Source: Selaginella moellendorffii
Lineage: Eukaryota; Streptophyta; Lycopodiopsida; Selaginellales; Selaginellaceae
Direction: 5' to 3'
DNA length: 64,000 nucleotides
Assembly (NCBI RefSeq): GCF_000143415.4
Contig: NW_003314281.1
Span: 1,921,149 to 1,985,148 of the forward strand
The notes beneath the pieces are model-generated. The model did no database searches. It saw only the letters and a list, made by a program, of their open reading frames with translations, and was not told where the DNA came from. The position numbers were made by a program, and so were the translations under genes. Position 1 is the stretch's first letter. Every line of letters begins with the position of its first letter. Positions 11,578-23,779 of this stretch are shown here, in pieces.

Positions 11578-12973
11578 ATGGAGGCGTACAAGGCGTGGGT
11601 GCGTGGCAATCGGCAATGGCTCGCTTCAATCGAGAGCATTGCTACGGTGAGATCTGCTATCGCGCCGCTCTTGGTCCTGAGAGTTTCTTGCTTTCCAGAC
11701 CATGACTTGGCTGCTGCCGGAGAGATTCGCGAGCTCGGAGCTGGCTCCGGAAGCGCGTAAGGAATTCTCTTTGGCCCTTCCGTCCAGCATTTTGTTCTGA
11801 TCGCGATCGTGGCAGTGTCGACGGCGATTGGGCTCGTCACCGTGATGAATCAATATATTGTGGAGTCTGCCAGTCCCAAAAATCTTCCCCCATTCATGCG
11901 CAGCGGCGCTGACGATCGTGACAAAAGCATTCCTTGGCCGATTTTCATCTCGATTGTGAAAGAGCTCGAGGTGTTGGTGGAGCTGACTGCCGAGCACTAT
12001 CGCGGTCCAAATGGGAAATGGAGCACTCTAGCCGTCGTGGAAGCAATCAAGTAAGCTTTATTTCTATGAAGAAGAGAATTTTCTGCTAACTTTGTTTGCT
12101 CTATAGGGTCTTGATCAGGCTAAAGATTTTCCACGACAGTGGATACAAGATGCTCATCGATGGGGGAGAGACCGAGAATCAAGAGGAGGCCTCGTACTGC
12201 GATCCTTACGCGAGACGAGGAGCTAGAACAAGCGGTCGACCACAAAACGTTCAAGGAAAAGCTATGGGAGCCTTGTATAGCTTTGGAAACAGCCTCTCTG
12301 GAAGACCATCGTGGCTACAAAAGAGGGACGCTGCTCAACATCGTAAGAACATCACCTCTCCTTCGTTCGAGTTCTCACTTTGGTTTCTTCTAGCTGTGCA
12401 AAGAGGCTTGCTCTCGCTTTGGAAGCAACCAGCCGCTAGGTGGTTCATCGTCGGTGAAACTTCTCTCATCTTGAGACCACTGATCTACGTTTTTCTCATC
12501 CGCCGATATGGACTCAAGTCATGGAAACCTTGGCTGGCTTCACTCGCCATAGATCTTACGGGTTTCAGCATCTTGTTTTTGACAGATCAATGGAGTAGCA
12601 AGAGTAGCAACGAGTCCTTGATAATTTCTCAAGGGAGTCCATCCAGACCACTATCAGCTGCCGAAAAGAATGAGGCAAGTTCTAAAGCTTTCCACATCTC
12701 AAGGAGGTTTTTTAACCTTTTGTTCATTGCAGCTTAAGCGACGACAACTCTTGTGGGCTTTCTATCTTCTCAGGAGTCCCTTTTTCGACAGATACTCGAG
12801 GTAGCTTTGTGAACTTTCGTCACTGCTAGTATCAATCCTTTATTTGCAGACACCAATTCCAAAGGATCGGAAAGGTAGCAAAGCCTCTACCTTTGTTCGG
12901 CACCTTGGCATCCAAGGCGATGGAGCTGCTAGCGGGAGTCCAAAGCATTTACTCGTACACTGCCGCGTCGTGA
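11578..12973 (+). CDS. PEX16: Peroxisome biogenesis protein PEX16
   Basis: Seven exons give 356 residues: 11578-11646, 11699-11756, 11816-12050, 12107-12342, 12394-12674, 12733-12800, 12850-12973. The protein starts M-E-A-Y-K-A-W-V-R and continues with T-W-L-L-P-E-R-F, both typical of plant PEX16 (SSE1), as is the length. PEX16 is an integral ER/peroxisome membrane protein that recruits PEX3 for membrane-protein import. Intron 5 (12675-12732) has a GC donor (GAG|GCAAGT) and an AG acceptor; all other introns are GT-AG. The stop is only about 60 bp before the VPS37 start, so the VPS37 transcript probably begins inside or just past the PEX16 3' UTR. Confidence 0.93.
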
Positions 12974-13035
12974 CGAGAGAAGAACCGTAAAGATTTAAGA
13001 TGGACCAGCGATTGGGTTCTTATTTTAGGGTTTCT

Positions 13036-13837
13036 ATGTCGAGCTCCGCGATGAATGAATCCAGGCTCCACGAGAAGAGGTGGGGATTGATCGATCTCTT
13101 GTCCAGCGTGACCCCTGAGTGTTTTCTTGCAGCGTCGAGGAGCTCCGGAAGCTCTTGTCGGATAAAGACGCGTATGAGAGTTACCTCCATTCGATCGAGG
13201 AGGTGAAGCAACTGGATACGGTGAGCGTGGTTCCTTTCTTCTTGGCTGGATCCCTTCTTATTTGGGAATTTTGGCAGCTTCGGAACGATTTAAGAAAGAG
13301 CAATGTGAACCTCGCAAGTGAGTGATTGATTGGTCTTTGTTGAACAAAAAACTCATTGCTTTTGCTTGTCAGGACATAATTTGGGGAAGGAGTCCGAGAT
13401 GGCTGAGCTTAGAAACCAGGTATGCTTCTTTTCTCGTGTAAAAAAATTGTATTTTTCGTCTTTTTTTAATTTTTTTCTCTGTGTGCAGTGTATGATCATC
13501 AGAACGACCGAGTTGGCCACAGCACAGGAGAAGTTTTCAGACGCTCAGCGGCGAGAGAAAGAGATCCTGGCGAGGAGCTCGCCAGCATCAATCTTAAACA
13601 AGCTACAAGGTCTAGAGAGTTTTTTTTTTTCTTCTTCTTCTTCTTCTTCTTTGCTGACGACGCGTGTATTGATTCATTCCAGAGGCAGCCAACGCGGCGG
13701 ACGACGAATCGGAAAGCTTACACCACAAGCTACTGAGCGGCGAGCTTGAGTTCCCGGAGTTTCTCCAAAAGTATAGGCAGCAAAGGGTTCTCTATCACCG
13801 AAGAACTTTGCTTCGCCTGGCCGCTCTGGCCGGGTGA
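13036..13837 (+). CDS. VPS37: ESCRT-I subunit VPS37 (Mod(r) domain)
   Basis: Six exons give 164 residues: 13036-13079, 13133-13220, 13278-13317, 13373-13419, 13489-13609, 13683-13837. Nearly the whole protein is the helical Mod(r) domain, with the conserved V-E-E-L-R-K-L-L and E-L-R-N-Q-C ... T-T-E-L segments and a C-terminal Y-H-R-R segment. VPS37 joins VPS23 and VPS28 in ESCRT-I for sorting ubiquitinated cargo at endosomes. An in-frame ATG at 13000 would add 12 residues; I prefer 13036 because TTTTAGGGTTTCT just before it looks like plant 5' UTR. Intron 5 contains a poly-T and (CTT)n run at about 13621-13650. Confidence 0.9.
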
Positions 13838-13999
13838 TCCATCTTAGAGATCTCATAGCGCTGCGCACTGGTATCTTCAATTTAAACCCTTTCGCCGATT
13901 AACAGCCTTTCTCTCCTTTTCGTGTGCCTTTTAGAGCGAGTATTTTATCCTCGTAGCGCTTTAGGGGAGGAAACAGGGAAGGTGAAAGGAGGAGCAACG

Positions 14000-15736
14000 A
14001 TGCCCGCGGCAGTGGCTAGCATTCCGGTATGGCAGTTAGCAAGCAGTTCTTCAAATGGGTCACGGGTAGCAGCATGCCCAACAAGTGGCCTTCCGTCACC
14101 TTCGTGCTTCACAAGTCGGGCGACGATGGGGACGTGCTCCTTGTGGGGTTGCAACGTCGCCAGGAAGAGCGTCCGGGATGGAAGCCCAATGCCCGAGGCT
14201 GCGTCCATGCCGGCTGTGACGCCGCTCGCGGATCTCTACGACTTTATCTGCAAGGGGCCGCTGCTGGAGACGATTGGATTGGATGCCGAGGACGTGAGGC
14301 GGGACATGAACGAGTGGATTGAGATGGGACTGAGGCTGTCTCGGATTCTGGGCTTCAGGGAATTGATGCTCAGCGAGTCGGAGAAGACGAGAGTTTATCA
14401 CTACTACCTGCCGGTGTATATGTGGTGCAAGAGGGAGCTGGAACGCCATCGCGGCCGGTTTAACGACGGCGATAAGCCGATTCCTGCGTTAGTGGTAAGA
14501 CTTTGTTTTGTGTTTCCGAGGCTTCTGTTAGCTGCTGTTAGTGCATGCATGGCGCACTTGCCTTACGAGGATGTTGCTGAAACATGGAGTTGGTTTTGCT
14601 GTGTTGCAGATTGGGATCAGTGCACCTCAAGGTTGTGGGAAGACTACGCTTGTGGATGCTCTTGAGTACATGTTCAACTATTCTGGAAGGTATGGTGTTT
14701 TGTTCATTTGCAGAAGGACGCAACCTGTGTCTTCAGAACCGCTGCGTCAGTGTCAATTGATGACTTCTACCTTACGGCTGCCGATCAGCAAAAACTTGCG
14801 AAAGAGAATCAAGGCAACTTGCTTTTGGAGGTAAGAAGTTGCTGACCTTGGTGCGTTTCTTACAATTGCTTACAGCTTCGCGGAAACGCTGGAAGCCACG
14901 ACTTAGATCTTGGGACTCAGACAATAAAGTGCCTTCAAAATCTTTCCGAAGGTCTGTCAGGATTGTTTGTTGTGCTACATATGCTAACATCTCGCTTTTG
15001 TTTTTCAGGAGAAGTGGCCAGTGTGCCACACTATGACAAGTCTGCATACAATGGTCGAGGTGATAGATCAGATCCATCGACATGGTCCAAAGTGACAGGA
15101 CCATTGCAGGTATTCGTTGTCGTTTCTTTTTACGCACAGCTTTTCTCAAACGCGTTGCAACAGGTGATTTTGTTCGAAGGATGGATGCTGGGCTTCAAGC
15201 CGTTGGGTAAAGCCGCAGTTAGCTCCGTGGATCCTCAGGTAACTTGTTTTGATTACTTAGGAACTCTTGTTCGGTTGCTTAAACCCGGTGGTTGTGTCTC
15301 CTGATGCAGCTGGAAGTAGTCGACAAGAATTTGGTGGCCTATCAAAAAGGCTGGTTCAATCTTGTGGATTCATGGATAATTGTCAAAGTGGACGATCCCG
15401 GTTGGGTGTATGAGTGGCGTCTTGAGGTACTAAAGAAACTTTTGTTTCGCTTCGAGGCATTCTAATAATGTCGTGGGTACAGGCAGAGATCGCTATGAAA
15501 GCCAAAGGCAAACCTGGCATGAGCGATGAACAGGTTCTTTAGAAAACTTAGAAAGCTTCCTCACTAGAAAACGAGCTGACCATAAGAATACTTTCCAGGT
15601 TGCGGACTTCGTGGCGAGATATATGCCCGCATACAAGGCCTACCTCCAAACTTTGTACAGCGAGGGACCTGGCAACGCGAAACCAGACAACGTCCTCAAG
15701 TTTTCCATCGACAAGAACAGGAACCCGGTTGGATAA
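14000..15736 (+). CDS. GLYK: D-glycerate 3-kinase, plastid
   Basis: Nine exons give 408 residues: 14000-14494, 14610-14689, 14737-14830, 14876-14951, 15009-15109, 15164-15238, 15310-15426, 15483-15533, 15599-15736. The Ser/Ala-rich first 60 or so residues look like a chloroplast transit peptide. A P-loop S-A-P-Q-G-C-G-K-T-T lies at the start of exon 2, followed by S-I-D-D-F-Y-L and F-E-G-W-M-L-G-F. This matches plant glycerate kinase, which phosphorylates D-glycerate to 3-phosphoglycerate as the last step of the photorespiratory cycle. Intron 2 is only 47 nt; a nearer AG at 14712-14713 would leave 24 nt and the wrong frame. Confidence 0.94.
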
Positions 15737-15960
15737 GTCAATCGATCAATCCAACACGAGGTTGGTTTGTGAATTCAAGAATGCTTGTCCTTCGTTTTAT
15801 GCAGTGGAGATGTGCAATATAATCAAGGATTTCACATGCTGCTACTGTAGTGGTTGTTCTCCTGAAGGCGACGGACTGTTAGAAATTCCGCTTTTTCTAA
15901 GGAGGTGATGTCCTTTGTGTTTCCTTTTGCTAACCTAGGATAGAAGCTAGCTTTGTAGCA

Positions 15961-17435
15961 ATGGGAGCTCTTTCAGGGAGGACACTGGTCCTAGCAGGAA
16001 CTAGAGCCTGGTTCTTCGCTAACAGCAGCAAGAATGGTGGTCTCAGATTACCCGCATTTTTCCGGCTGGGCTTTGTGATTTGCATTCTGCTACTCGCAGT
16101 GGTGCTGCTCATCTTGGTCAGTGCAGAATGGAACCAGAGCTGGAAATCGTCTCAGAAAGCCCGAGCTGCTGCTGCACTGTCGGCGGAATTCGGCGTCTTG
16201 GGTGTTCCCTGGTGCAAGTAAGCATCGAGTCTGTGATTGGAATCTCTCCTCGGCTAAAAGTTTCGTTTTTTTCTGTATTCCTTTTAGAGCGAAGGAAGGT
16301 TCTGCGGTTCCTTGGACGAGAGAGGAGCTCGTACAAGGATTGCAGGAGTTTGTTCCGGTGTACAAGAAGAGACCCATCAAGAACAATGCTTTCGGGATGG
16401 GCTTTGATCATTCCTTCGGCCTTTGGTTCCTGGCTCGTCAAGTGAAACCTTTGCTCCTCATCGAAAGCGGCGCGTTCAAAGGGCACTCGACGTGGGTCAT
16501 GAGACAGGCTCGGCCGGAGACGCCGATAATCTCGATAAGCCCCCGCCATCCAGAAAAGTACCTCAAGAAAGGTCCCGCATATGTGGATCGCAACACTCGC
16601 TACTTCGCAGGAAAGCAGTTCGTGGATTTCGGAAGCGTCAAGTGGAACAAAGTTCTCGAGGAAGCTGGTGTCCAGGACAGGAGCAGGATACTTGTGTTCT
16701 TCGACGACCACCAGAGCCAGTTGAAAAGGTACATTTTTTCTGGAGCAAACTTTCCTCTTTTTCTTACAACCAACTTGGATGTCAGGATCAAACAAGCCAG
16801 GGATGCTGGATTCCAGCACCTCGTCTTCGAAGATAACTACGACACCGGGACTGGCGATCACTACTCGCTTCGGCAAATCTGTGACCAGCTCCACATCGAA
16901 GGTATTGGTTTTGTAGTAGCTTTCACTTTCCCTAGTAGCTTCGTTTCGTTGCTTTCTTGTTTTTTGCTTTTCAAGTTTCTTGGTTTTCACGTTTTGTAGC
17001 TTCCTTTTCTTCGCAGGTGGCGGACACAACTGTGACCCCGAAAGCGAAGAGGCACGAACGAGACAGTACAGGAGCAAGAAGTGGGAGAAGGCGATGGACT
17101 CGTCCCAACTTTGTGGAGGCGGCGGCGAGTGGTGGGGCGTCCGCGGCGAGATGCGTGACAACTTCAACCATAGCAACGCTCCGATCTCTCACCAGCAGCA
17201 CCTCCACAATGGCCGGCTGGTGGAATCGATGCTCCAGCTCTACTGGGAGCTCCCGCCGGTGGCTGGCCCGAGCCTGACCAAGCAGAACCGCTACGACCCC
17301 GCCAGGAGCTCCAGGCCGCTGGTGGGCGATGGAGACCGAGCTCTCTTCCGGAAGCTCGGCCTCCATAGCTTGGAAAAGCGAGTTTTCAATGGCTACACAC
17401 AGATGGCTTACGTTCGCCTGCTAAGCAGCAGCTAA
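15961..17435 (+). CDS. Conserved plant type II membrane protein, methyltransferase-like domain
   Basis: Four exons give 410 residues: 15961-16217, 16288-16728, 16786-16901, 17017-17435. One transmembrane segment at about 35-55 after a short basic cytosolic tail predicts a type II Golgi/ER topology. The lumenal part has I-E-S-G-A-F-K-G-H-S-T-W, resembling a SAM-methyltransferase motif I, then V-F-F-D-D-H-Q and D-N-Y-D-T-G-T-G-D-H-Y. The family is recognisable as a conserved plant protein of unknown function. Enzymatic activity is inference only, and some motif residues differ from classical methyltransferases. Confidence 0.82.
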
Positions 17436-18127
17436 AAATCGGTCTTTTATGTGAAAAGATGATTCTTTGGCGTGAGAATAGTTGGATTAAACAATTGTAA
17501 TTGTCTTTTTCACCTGTGATGGAAATGTTTTTTGACGAAGACTTCTATCAAAAGTAAGCCACTCCTTTTCTCCTTTTGCATCGCGTCGTACGGACGAGGG
17601 GTAAATTTCAAGTTACGGACTGACGTGTAAATCCCAGCTTAAGCAAAATGGCGTTTTAAAAGTGTTTTCTTTTTCCCCCTTGGCTATGGTGTTCTTGGAG
17701 CTCTTTAGTTTTCCCCCAGGGCGCTAGGGTTTCGCGTGCGCGGATCTAGGGCGCCTTGCTGGGAGCTGCGACGCCGGGCGCGCCTCACAGGTACGATCTC
17801 TCTCGCCGCTGCTTGGCTCGGATGCATTTCGGCAGAAATTCGCGAAATTTCTCGCTTCTCGCTCTTCCATTGCGATGGCTTTCTTCGAGAGGCTCCTCGA
17901 ATCGCATTTTCTTGCTCCAGCGCTCACAACGTTCATTTTTTAAAAATCTTTCCAATTTTTCTTTTTCTTCTCCATTCTTGTTTTCCTCTGGCAGCTGTTC
18001 TAGACTGCATGCATGGTCTCTGAGACAACGGTTTTTGTTTTTATTGCCGCAGGAAAACAACGCACTAAAATCCACTTGTTCCGAGACCGATGTGACTTCT
18101 CGTCTGGGATGAAGAGGTTGCCTGGGA
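17436..18127. other. Intergenic region and probable 5' UTR of the glycine-rich protein gene
   Basis: The first 150 bp are probably the 3' UTR of the preceding gene. From about 17700 there is a GGGCGCTAGGGTTTCG promoter/leader, then possible 5' UTR splice sites: a GT after CACAG near 17791 and TTGCCGCAG near 18046-18054. No coding sequence is supported. Confidence 0.5.
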
Positions 18128-21100
18128 ATGGAGCTCAAGGCAATTCTCCTAGGGGTTTTAGCACTCTGGCTCACTCTGGGAAGTTTTTCCATCGAATTCT
18201 CAAGCGCCCACAACATCGCCAATGACTTCCAGGCACAAGCTCCCCATCTCGGCTGCTCACCATTTGCCAAGTCTTCGCCGGTTCACTGTGAAGAAGACTT
18301 ACATGGAAGCGGCTCGTTCGACACGACTTGCTACTTGGAAGAGAGTGTGTCGGTGGGCAGGGATCTCTGCATCGCCGGCGCGGGAAATCTCAGCATCTCT
18401 TCCGACGTGACACTCGACTGCCCCTTCTCCGGATGCACCATAGCAGTGAGTCTCTCCGGGGACGTGATTCTGGGGGTGAATGCGTCCATCGTTGCGGGAA
18501 CGATCGTCATCCAGGCCGAGAACACGTACTTGAGGGCGAACTCGTCACTTTCATCGCTTGGTCTCGGTGGAGCACCACCTGCACAGACAAGTGGCACTCC
18601 CTCAGGGCTCGAAGGCGCTGGTGGCGGTCACGGGGGACGAGGGGCTTGCTGTGCCACCAAAGATCAAGGTGATATATGGGGTGGTGACGTGTATGCTTGG
18701 TCGTCGCTTGCTACGCCTTGGTGCCATGGAAGTCGTGGAGGTAGCACGAGCGAGACTGTAGACTATAGTGGTGGTGGTGGTGGCCGGATCAACGTCACAG
18801 TAATACACGCTTTGGAGCTGAATGGGACTATTAGTGCAGATGGAGGATCCGGGGGGAAGAAAGGTGGTGGTGGCTCTGGTGGTAGTGTGATTGTGGGGGC
18901 TGCTAGATTGTGAGTGTTTGGTCTTTCTCTTTTTTACTTTTATTCCTTGCCTTACTCGGAAACGTTTGTAGGACAGGAGTTGGGACAATAACGGCTAGAG
19001 GCGGCGATGGTCGGGGTGGGGGAGGCGGTGGTCGCGTGGCTGTCAAGTGCTATAGGCAGGAAGATGTCTCCATTTACGTCCATGGTATAAGCTCAACGAT
19101 TTGCATTTGATTTAATTTCAACTGAGCATTTCAACCGGTTTGATGTTTGCAGGGGGGAGTAGCTTTGGCTGTCCAGAAAATGCTGGGGCCGCAGGAACGC
19201 TCTTTTATGTCGTTCGGCAGAGCTTAACCATCAGCAATAACAACAAATCGACTGTGACTGATACTCCTCTACTGGACTTCCCTACACATCCTCTCTGGGT
19301 GGATGTGGAAGTGCTCTGTAGAGCTAGAGTGGTAGTTCCGCTGCTCTGGAGTAGAGTTTTGGTACGTCACTCGACTACTATGTTTGTTAAGGCATTGACG
19401 ACATTTTGGTGTTGTCCAGGTTCGAGGGCAGATAAGTTTATCGTACGAAGGGACACTTATATTTGGCTTGGCTCACTATCCAAGCTCTGAGTTTGAACTT
19501 GTTGCGGAGGAGGTTGTTATGGAGAATTCAATAATCAAGGTGATGTTCGTGTTTTGAAAGCTAGAATCTTACGAGGCTTTGCGACGCAGGTTTATGGAGC
19601 TCTCAAGCTGTCTGTAAAGATGCTGTTGATGTGGAATTCTATTTTGCAAATTGATGGTGGCGGAGATGTCATGGTCAGCACATCCACTATGGAAGCCAGC
19701 AACTTGGTGTTTATAAGGGTGAGCTTTAAAACCAGTGAATGTGGTCTAATGTTTCTTATTGTCAGGGTAAATCAGCTTTGCAATCCAATACAAATCTTGG
19801 CATTCATGGACAAGGGATGCTTAAGTTGGCCGGTGCTGGTGACTACATCAGAGCTCAAAGACTATTTCTGTCGCTTTTTTATAACATTCATGTAAGTTTG
19901 ATAAAGTTTCCTAGAATCTGAGCATTAACAGCATTTGTGGCGTTCTAGATTGGTCCAGGCGCCATGTTATTAGCTCCACCCGATGAGACTACAACTACAG
20001 ACGAGTATGTATGTCGACGAACTTCGACATCTATTAATCTTGTTTACAGGTCTTCAAAACTTTATTGCGACACCTCCAAATGCCCTGCCGAGATTATCAA
20101 TCCTCCGGAGGACTGTACCTTAAATGTTTCACTCCCTTTCACCCTTCAGGTGCGGTCTTCGTGATTTAAAGTCCTTGTTGAGCTGAATGTTTATGCTATA
20201 GATATGCCGTGTGGAAGACATTGCAATTGACGGTGTTATACGGGGTAGTGTCGTCCATCTTCAACGTGGCAGGACTGTTACAGTCAATCCCGGAGGACTC
20301 ATATCAGCTGCTGGCCTTGGTACGTAGGTTTCAGTCTGCTTGAAAGGCTCATTGTCTTGCTCGCAGGATGCAAAGGTGGTCTTGGAAAAGGTCACTCGTC
20401 TTCGTCAGGCGCTGGAGGAGGTGGAGGATTTGGAGGCAGAGGTGGCAAAGGGTATTACAAAGGCAGCTGGAGCGAGGGAGGAGATACTTATGGAAAGAAG
20501 ACTCTTCCATGCGAACTAGGAAGTGGTGGTGGAAATTCTTCAACCTCAAATAAAAGCAGCAGTGGTGGTGGAGTGATTGGTACGTAAGATAAATTTTCGA
20601 ATTCATCTCTAATTTCTTGCTTTTGCAGTTATGGGATCGCAAAATCACCCTCTTTCAACTCTCGAAGTTTATGGAACTATCAGCGCTGACGGTGGAAGTC
20701 TTACCAACTCGAGTGGTTCCGATGCCAAAGAAGAAACAGGAGCTGGTGGTGGATCCGGCGGTAGTGTTTTGCTCTTCCTGCAAAATCTGGCCTTGCAAAA
20801 TGGATCAGTCCTTTCTGCGGGTGGAGGCGAAGGTGGGTATGTAGGTGGAGGCGGTGGCGGCGGCGGACGAGTTCATTTTCATTGGTCAAACGTACCAACT
20901 GGAGACGATTTTGTTGCAATTGCAACGATAAAAGGACTTATACATACCAAGTACGCAGTTCTTGCAGTTTTGTTTCAATGTCAGAGGCTTTTTGGTACCT
21001 TTCAACAGAGGTGGAAATGGAGGGGATATTGGCTATGCCGGAGACGATGGTACCATAACCGGAAAAGAGTGCCCAAGCGGTTTGTTTGGAGTTTTCTGCA

Positions 21101-23547
21101 TGGTAAGTTTTTTGCAATAAGAGAAATAAAGTTCACACTTAGTGATTCTCTTTTGACAGGAATGCCCTGTTGGAACATACAAGAATGACTCTGGCTCGGA
21201 TGCTTCCTTGTGCAAACCTTGCCCTCCGGAAAAATTGCCTCGGCGGGCTTCTTATGTCTATGTTCGTGGTTAGTGTTTTGATTTATGTGTTTCAAACTCT
21301 CTACGCAACTCTGGCTTTGTTTTTCAGGAGGAGCACTCAAGCCTACATGCCCCTATCAGTGCCATTCCGATAAGTACAGGATGCCAAACTGTTATACACC
21401 ATTAGAAGAGTTGATATATGCGCTGGGAGGGCCTTGGCTATTTACTCTGCTCTTATCTGGTCTTATGATAGCTTTGGCTCTCGTGCTGAGCATTGCTCGT
21501 GCGAAGCTAGTCGGTACAGACGACTTCTCTGGGCCTACTCCAGCCCCACAGGGCGCTCATATTGATCATTCCTTTCCCTTCTTGGAATCTTTGAATGAGG
21601 TACGCCTTGCCTGTGGATGTCTGTTTCGTTTTTCTTCTTTAACTTTTTGCATCTGGCAGGTCTTAGAGACCACAAGAGTCGAAGAATCCCAAAGCCATGT
21701 ACATAGGATGTTCTTTATGGGATGTAATTCTTTCGCAGAGCCTTGGCATCTTCCTCATTCTCCGCCCGAGCAAATCGTTGATCTTGTGTACGTTGAATAC
21801 TTCATCTTCAATTTACTGTCGACTAAGTTTCTTGTACAGGTACGAAGACGCTTTCAACAGATTCGTTGATGAGATCAATTGCCTTGCAGCGTACCAGTGG
21901 TGGGAAGGGTCTGTGTACAGCATACTGTGCTTTGCTGCATATCCCGTTGGCTGGTCATGGCAGCAGTGGCGCCGGAGGAGAAAAGTTCAGCAACTTCGTG
22001 AGTTTGTAAGGTCCGAGTATGATCACGCATGTTTACGTTCGTGTAGATCACGAGCACTGTACGAGGGCCTGAAGGTTTGTAGTGCAAAGCTTCTCGCTGT
22101 TCTAAGTTGCAAATTTTTTCAGGTGGCTGCAACCGCCGAGCTAGTCCTGGGCTATATTGACGTCTTTCTGGGTGGCGACGAGAAACGACCGGATTTACCT
22201 CCAAAGCTAATGCAAAGGCTTCCAATGTCAATCATTTTTGGTGGAGATGGTAGCTACATGGCTCCCTACCACCTTCACAGCGATAACCTTTTGACAAGTC
22301 TCATGGGACAGGTTTGGCTGTCCTTACAAGTTGATGCTTGCTTCAAACATTCTACTCTATGGCAGGCTATACCAGCGACCATATGGTATCGAATGGTAGC
22401 CGGTTTAAATGCACAGTTAAGACTGGTCCGCAAGGGGCGGCTAAGATCTACGTTGATACCAGTTATTGAGTGGCTGAATTCGCATGCAAACCCGAGGCTG
22501 GAGCATCACGGTGTCGCTGTTCGTTTGGCATGGTTCCAGGCCACTGCCTCTGGATACTATCAGCTGGGACTTGTTCTAAATACTGCTGAGTCCTTTTCTT
22601 CAATGCCCCTGGATAGTATGGCTTCATTATGGTCTCAGCATCCAAGGTGAGGTGCATTTTTCTTGGAAACTCAGTGAGTGGCTATTCTTCGAATGTAGGA
22701 CAAACAACGGCGTCCAAGCTCCACTTCTTTCCTCTGAGCGGCAGCATGAACAAACTCCTCGACTAAGAAGAGCTGGGGGAGGTTTAATAGACACGGTTAC
22801 CTTGCGTACTTTGGAGGATTCAAGAGACATACTGTATCCTCTTTCATTGTTATTGCAGAACACCCGGTGTGTCGGCCACCACGTAAGTAGTCTGCTCTCT
22901 CTGTACTTTTTAAGTTTTTCTCTTTCGTTTTTGTTTGGCAGGCTTTAGTGGGTCTGGTCATCTCAATTTTGCTCCTCGCGGATTTCAGCCTTACGCTACT
23001 ATTGTTGCTCCAGTTTTACTCGATTTCGTTGGACGCATTCCTTGTTGTGCTCCTAGTTCTACCCCTGGCGTCGCTGCTTCCTTTTCCTACAGGAATCAAC
23101 GCTCTCTTCAGCCACGGCCCCCGGAAAGCTGCCGGACTGGCTAGAGTATACAACCTCTGGAACATGACTTCTCTCACAAACACGGTAAACCAACTTGGCT
23201 TTTCTTCTTCGCGTTTTGTGATCACACGCTGTTGGAAATGTGCATAGGTGGCAGCGTTTGTCTCGGGTTTTTTCCACTACAAAGTCAAGTTCTCATCGAA
23301 AAACCTGTCGTCCCTCCTGAGCTTGGCGTTTAGTTCGTAAGTATTTTGCTCGATCGAGAGTTTCTCACTCGCTCACTCGCCGTGTCTATGAATTGGCAGG
23401 GAGGAGAACAACTGGTGGCTCATTCCCGTCGCTCTGCTCGTCTGTAAATGTACCCAGGCAAGGATCGTAGATTGGCACGCTGCAAATCTGGAGATCCAGG
23501 ACCGGACTGTCTATACCGAAGACCCGGCCAAGTTTTGGGAGGCCTGA
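18128..23547 (+). CDS. Large glycine-rich, cysteine-rich membrane protein
   Basis: Twenty-two exons give 1419 residues. First exon 18128-18909; last exon 23400-23547; the others begin at 18972, 19153, 19420, 19590, 19766, 19949, 20050, 20202, 20367, 20629, 21009, 21160, 21328, 21660, 21840, 22123, 22366, 22699, 22942 and 23248. An N-terminal signal peptide is followed by an extracellular region with several Gly-rich blocks (near residues 200-300 and 650-770) and N-glycosylation sites. Next is a Cys-rich stretch (about 830-870), one transmembrane helix near 880-900, a cytosolic region, and a hydrophobic multi-helix segment near 1260-1320. This matches the plant family of about 1400-residue glycine-rich membrane proteins of unknown role. 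Cell-surface location is inferred. Confidence 0.88.
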
Positions 23548-23779
23548 TCAAATCTCACAAGATACGCTCTCTCGTCATCCAGTGAGTTTGCATAGAGCAA
23601 GCACAGTTTTGCATTTTGATTATCCTCCTTCTTACTCTTTTTTTTATCCTGTAAAGAAAGAAAACGAACAGAAAAATGGTCATAAGTTATATTAGTACTC
23701 TATGTTTCCACAGACCGCCAGATACATAGATTTTACTACGATTGGTTTTAACGGTCAGGATTTGTCTTCGTCTCAAAAC

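Noticed and set aside
16118-17176. 352-residue minus-strand open frame
   Set aside because: It lies opposite the four-exon type II membrane protein gene and crosses its introns; no domain is recognisable.
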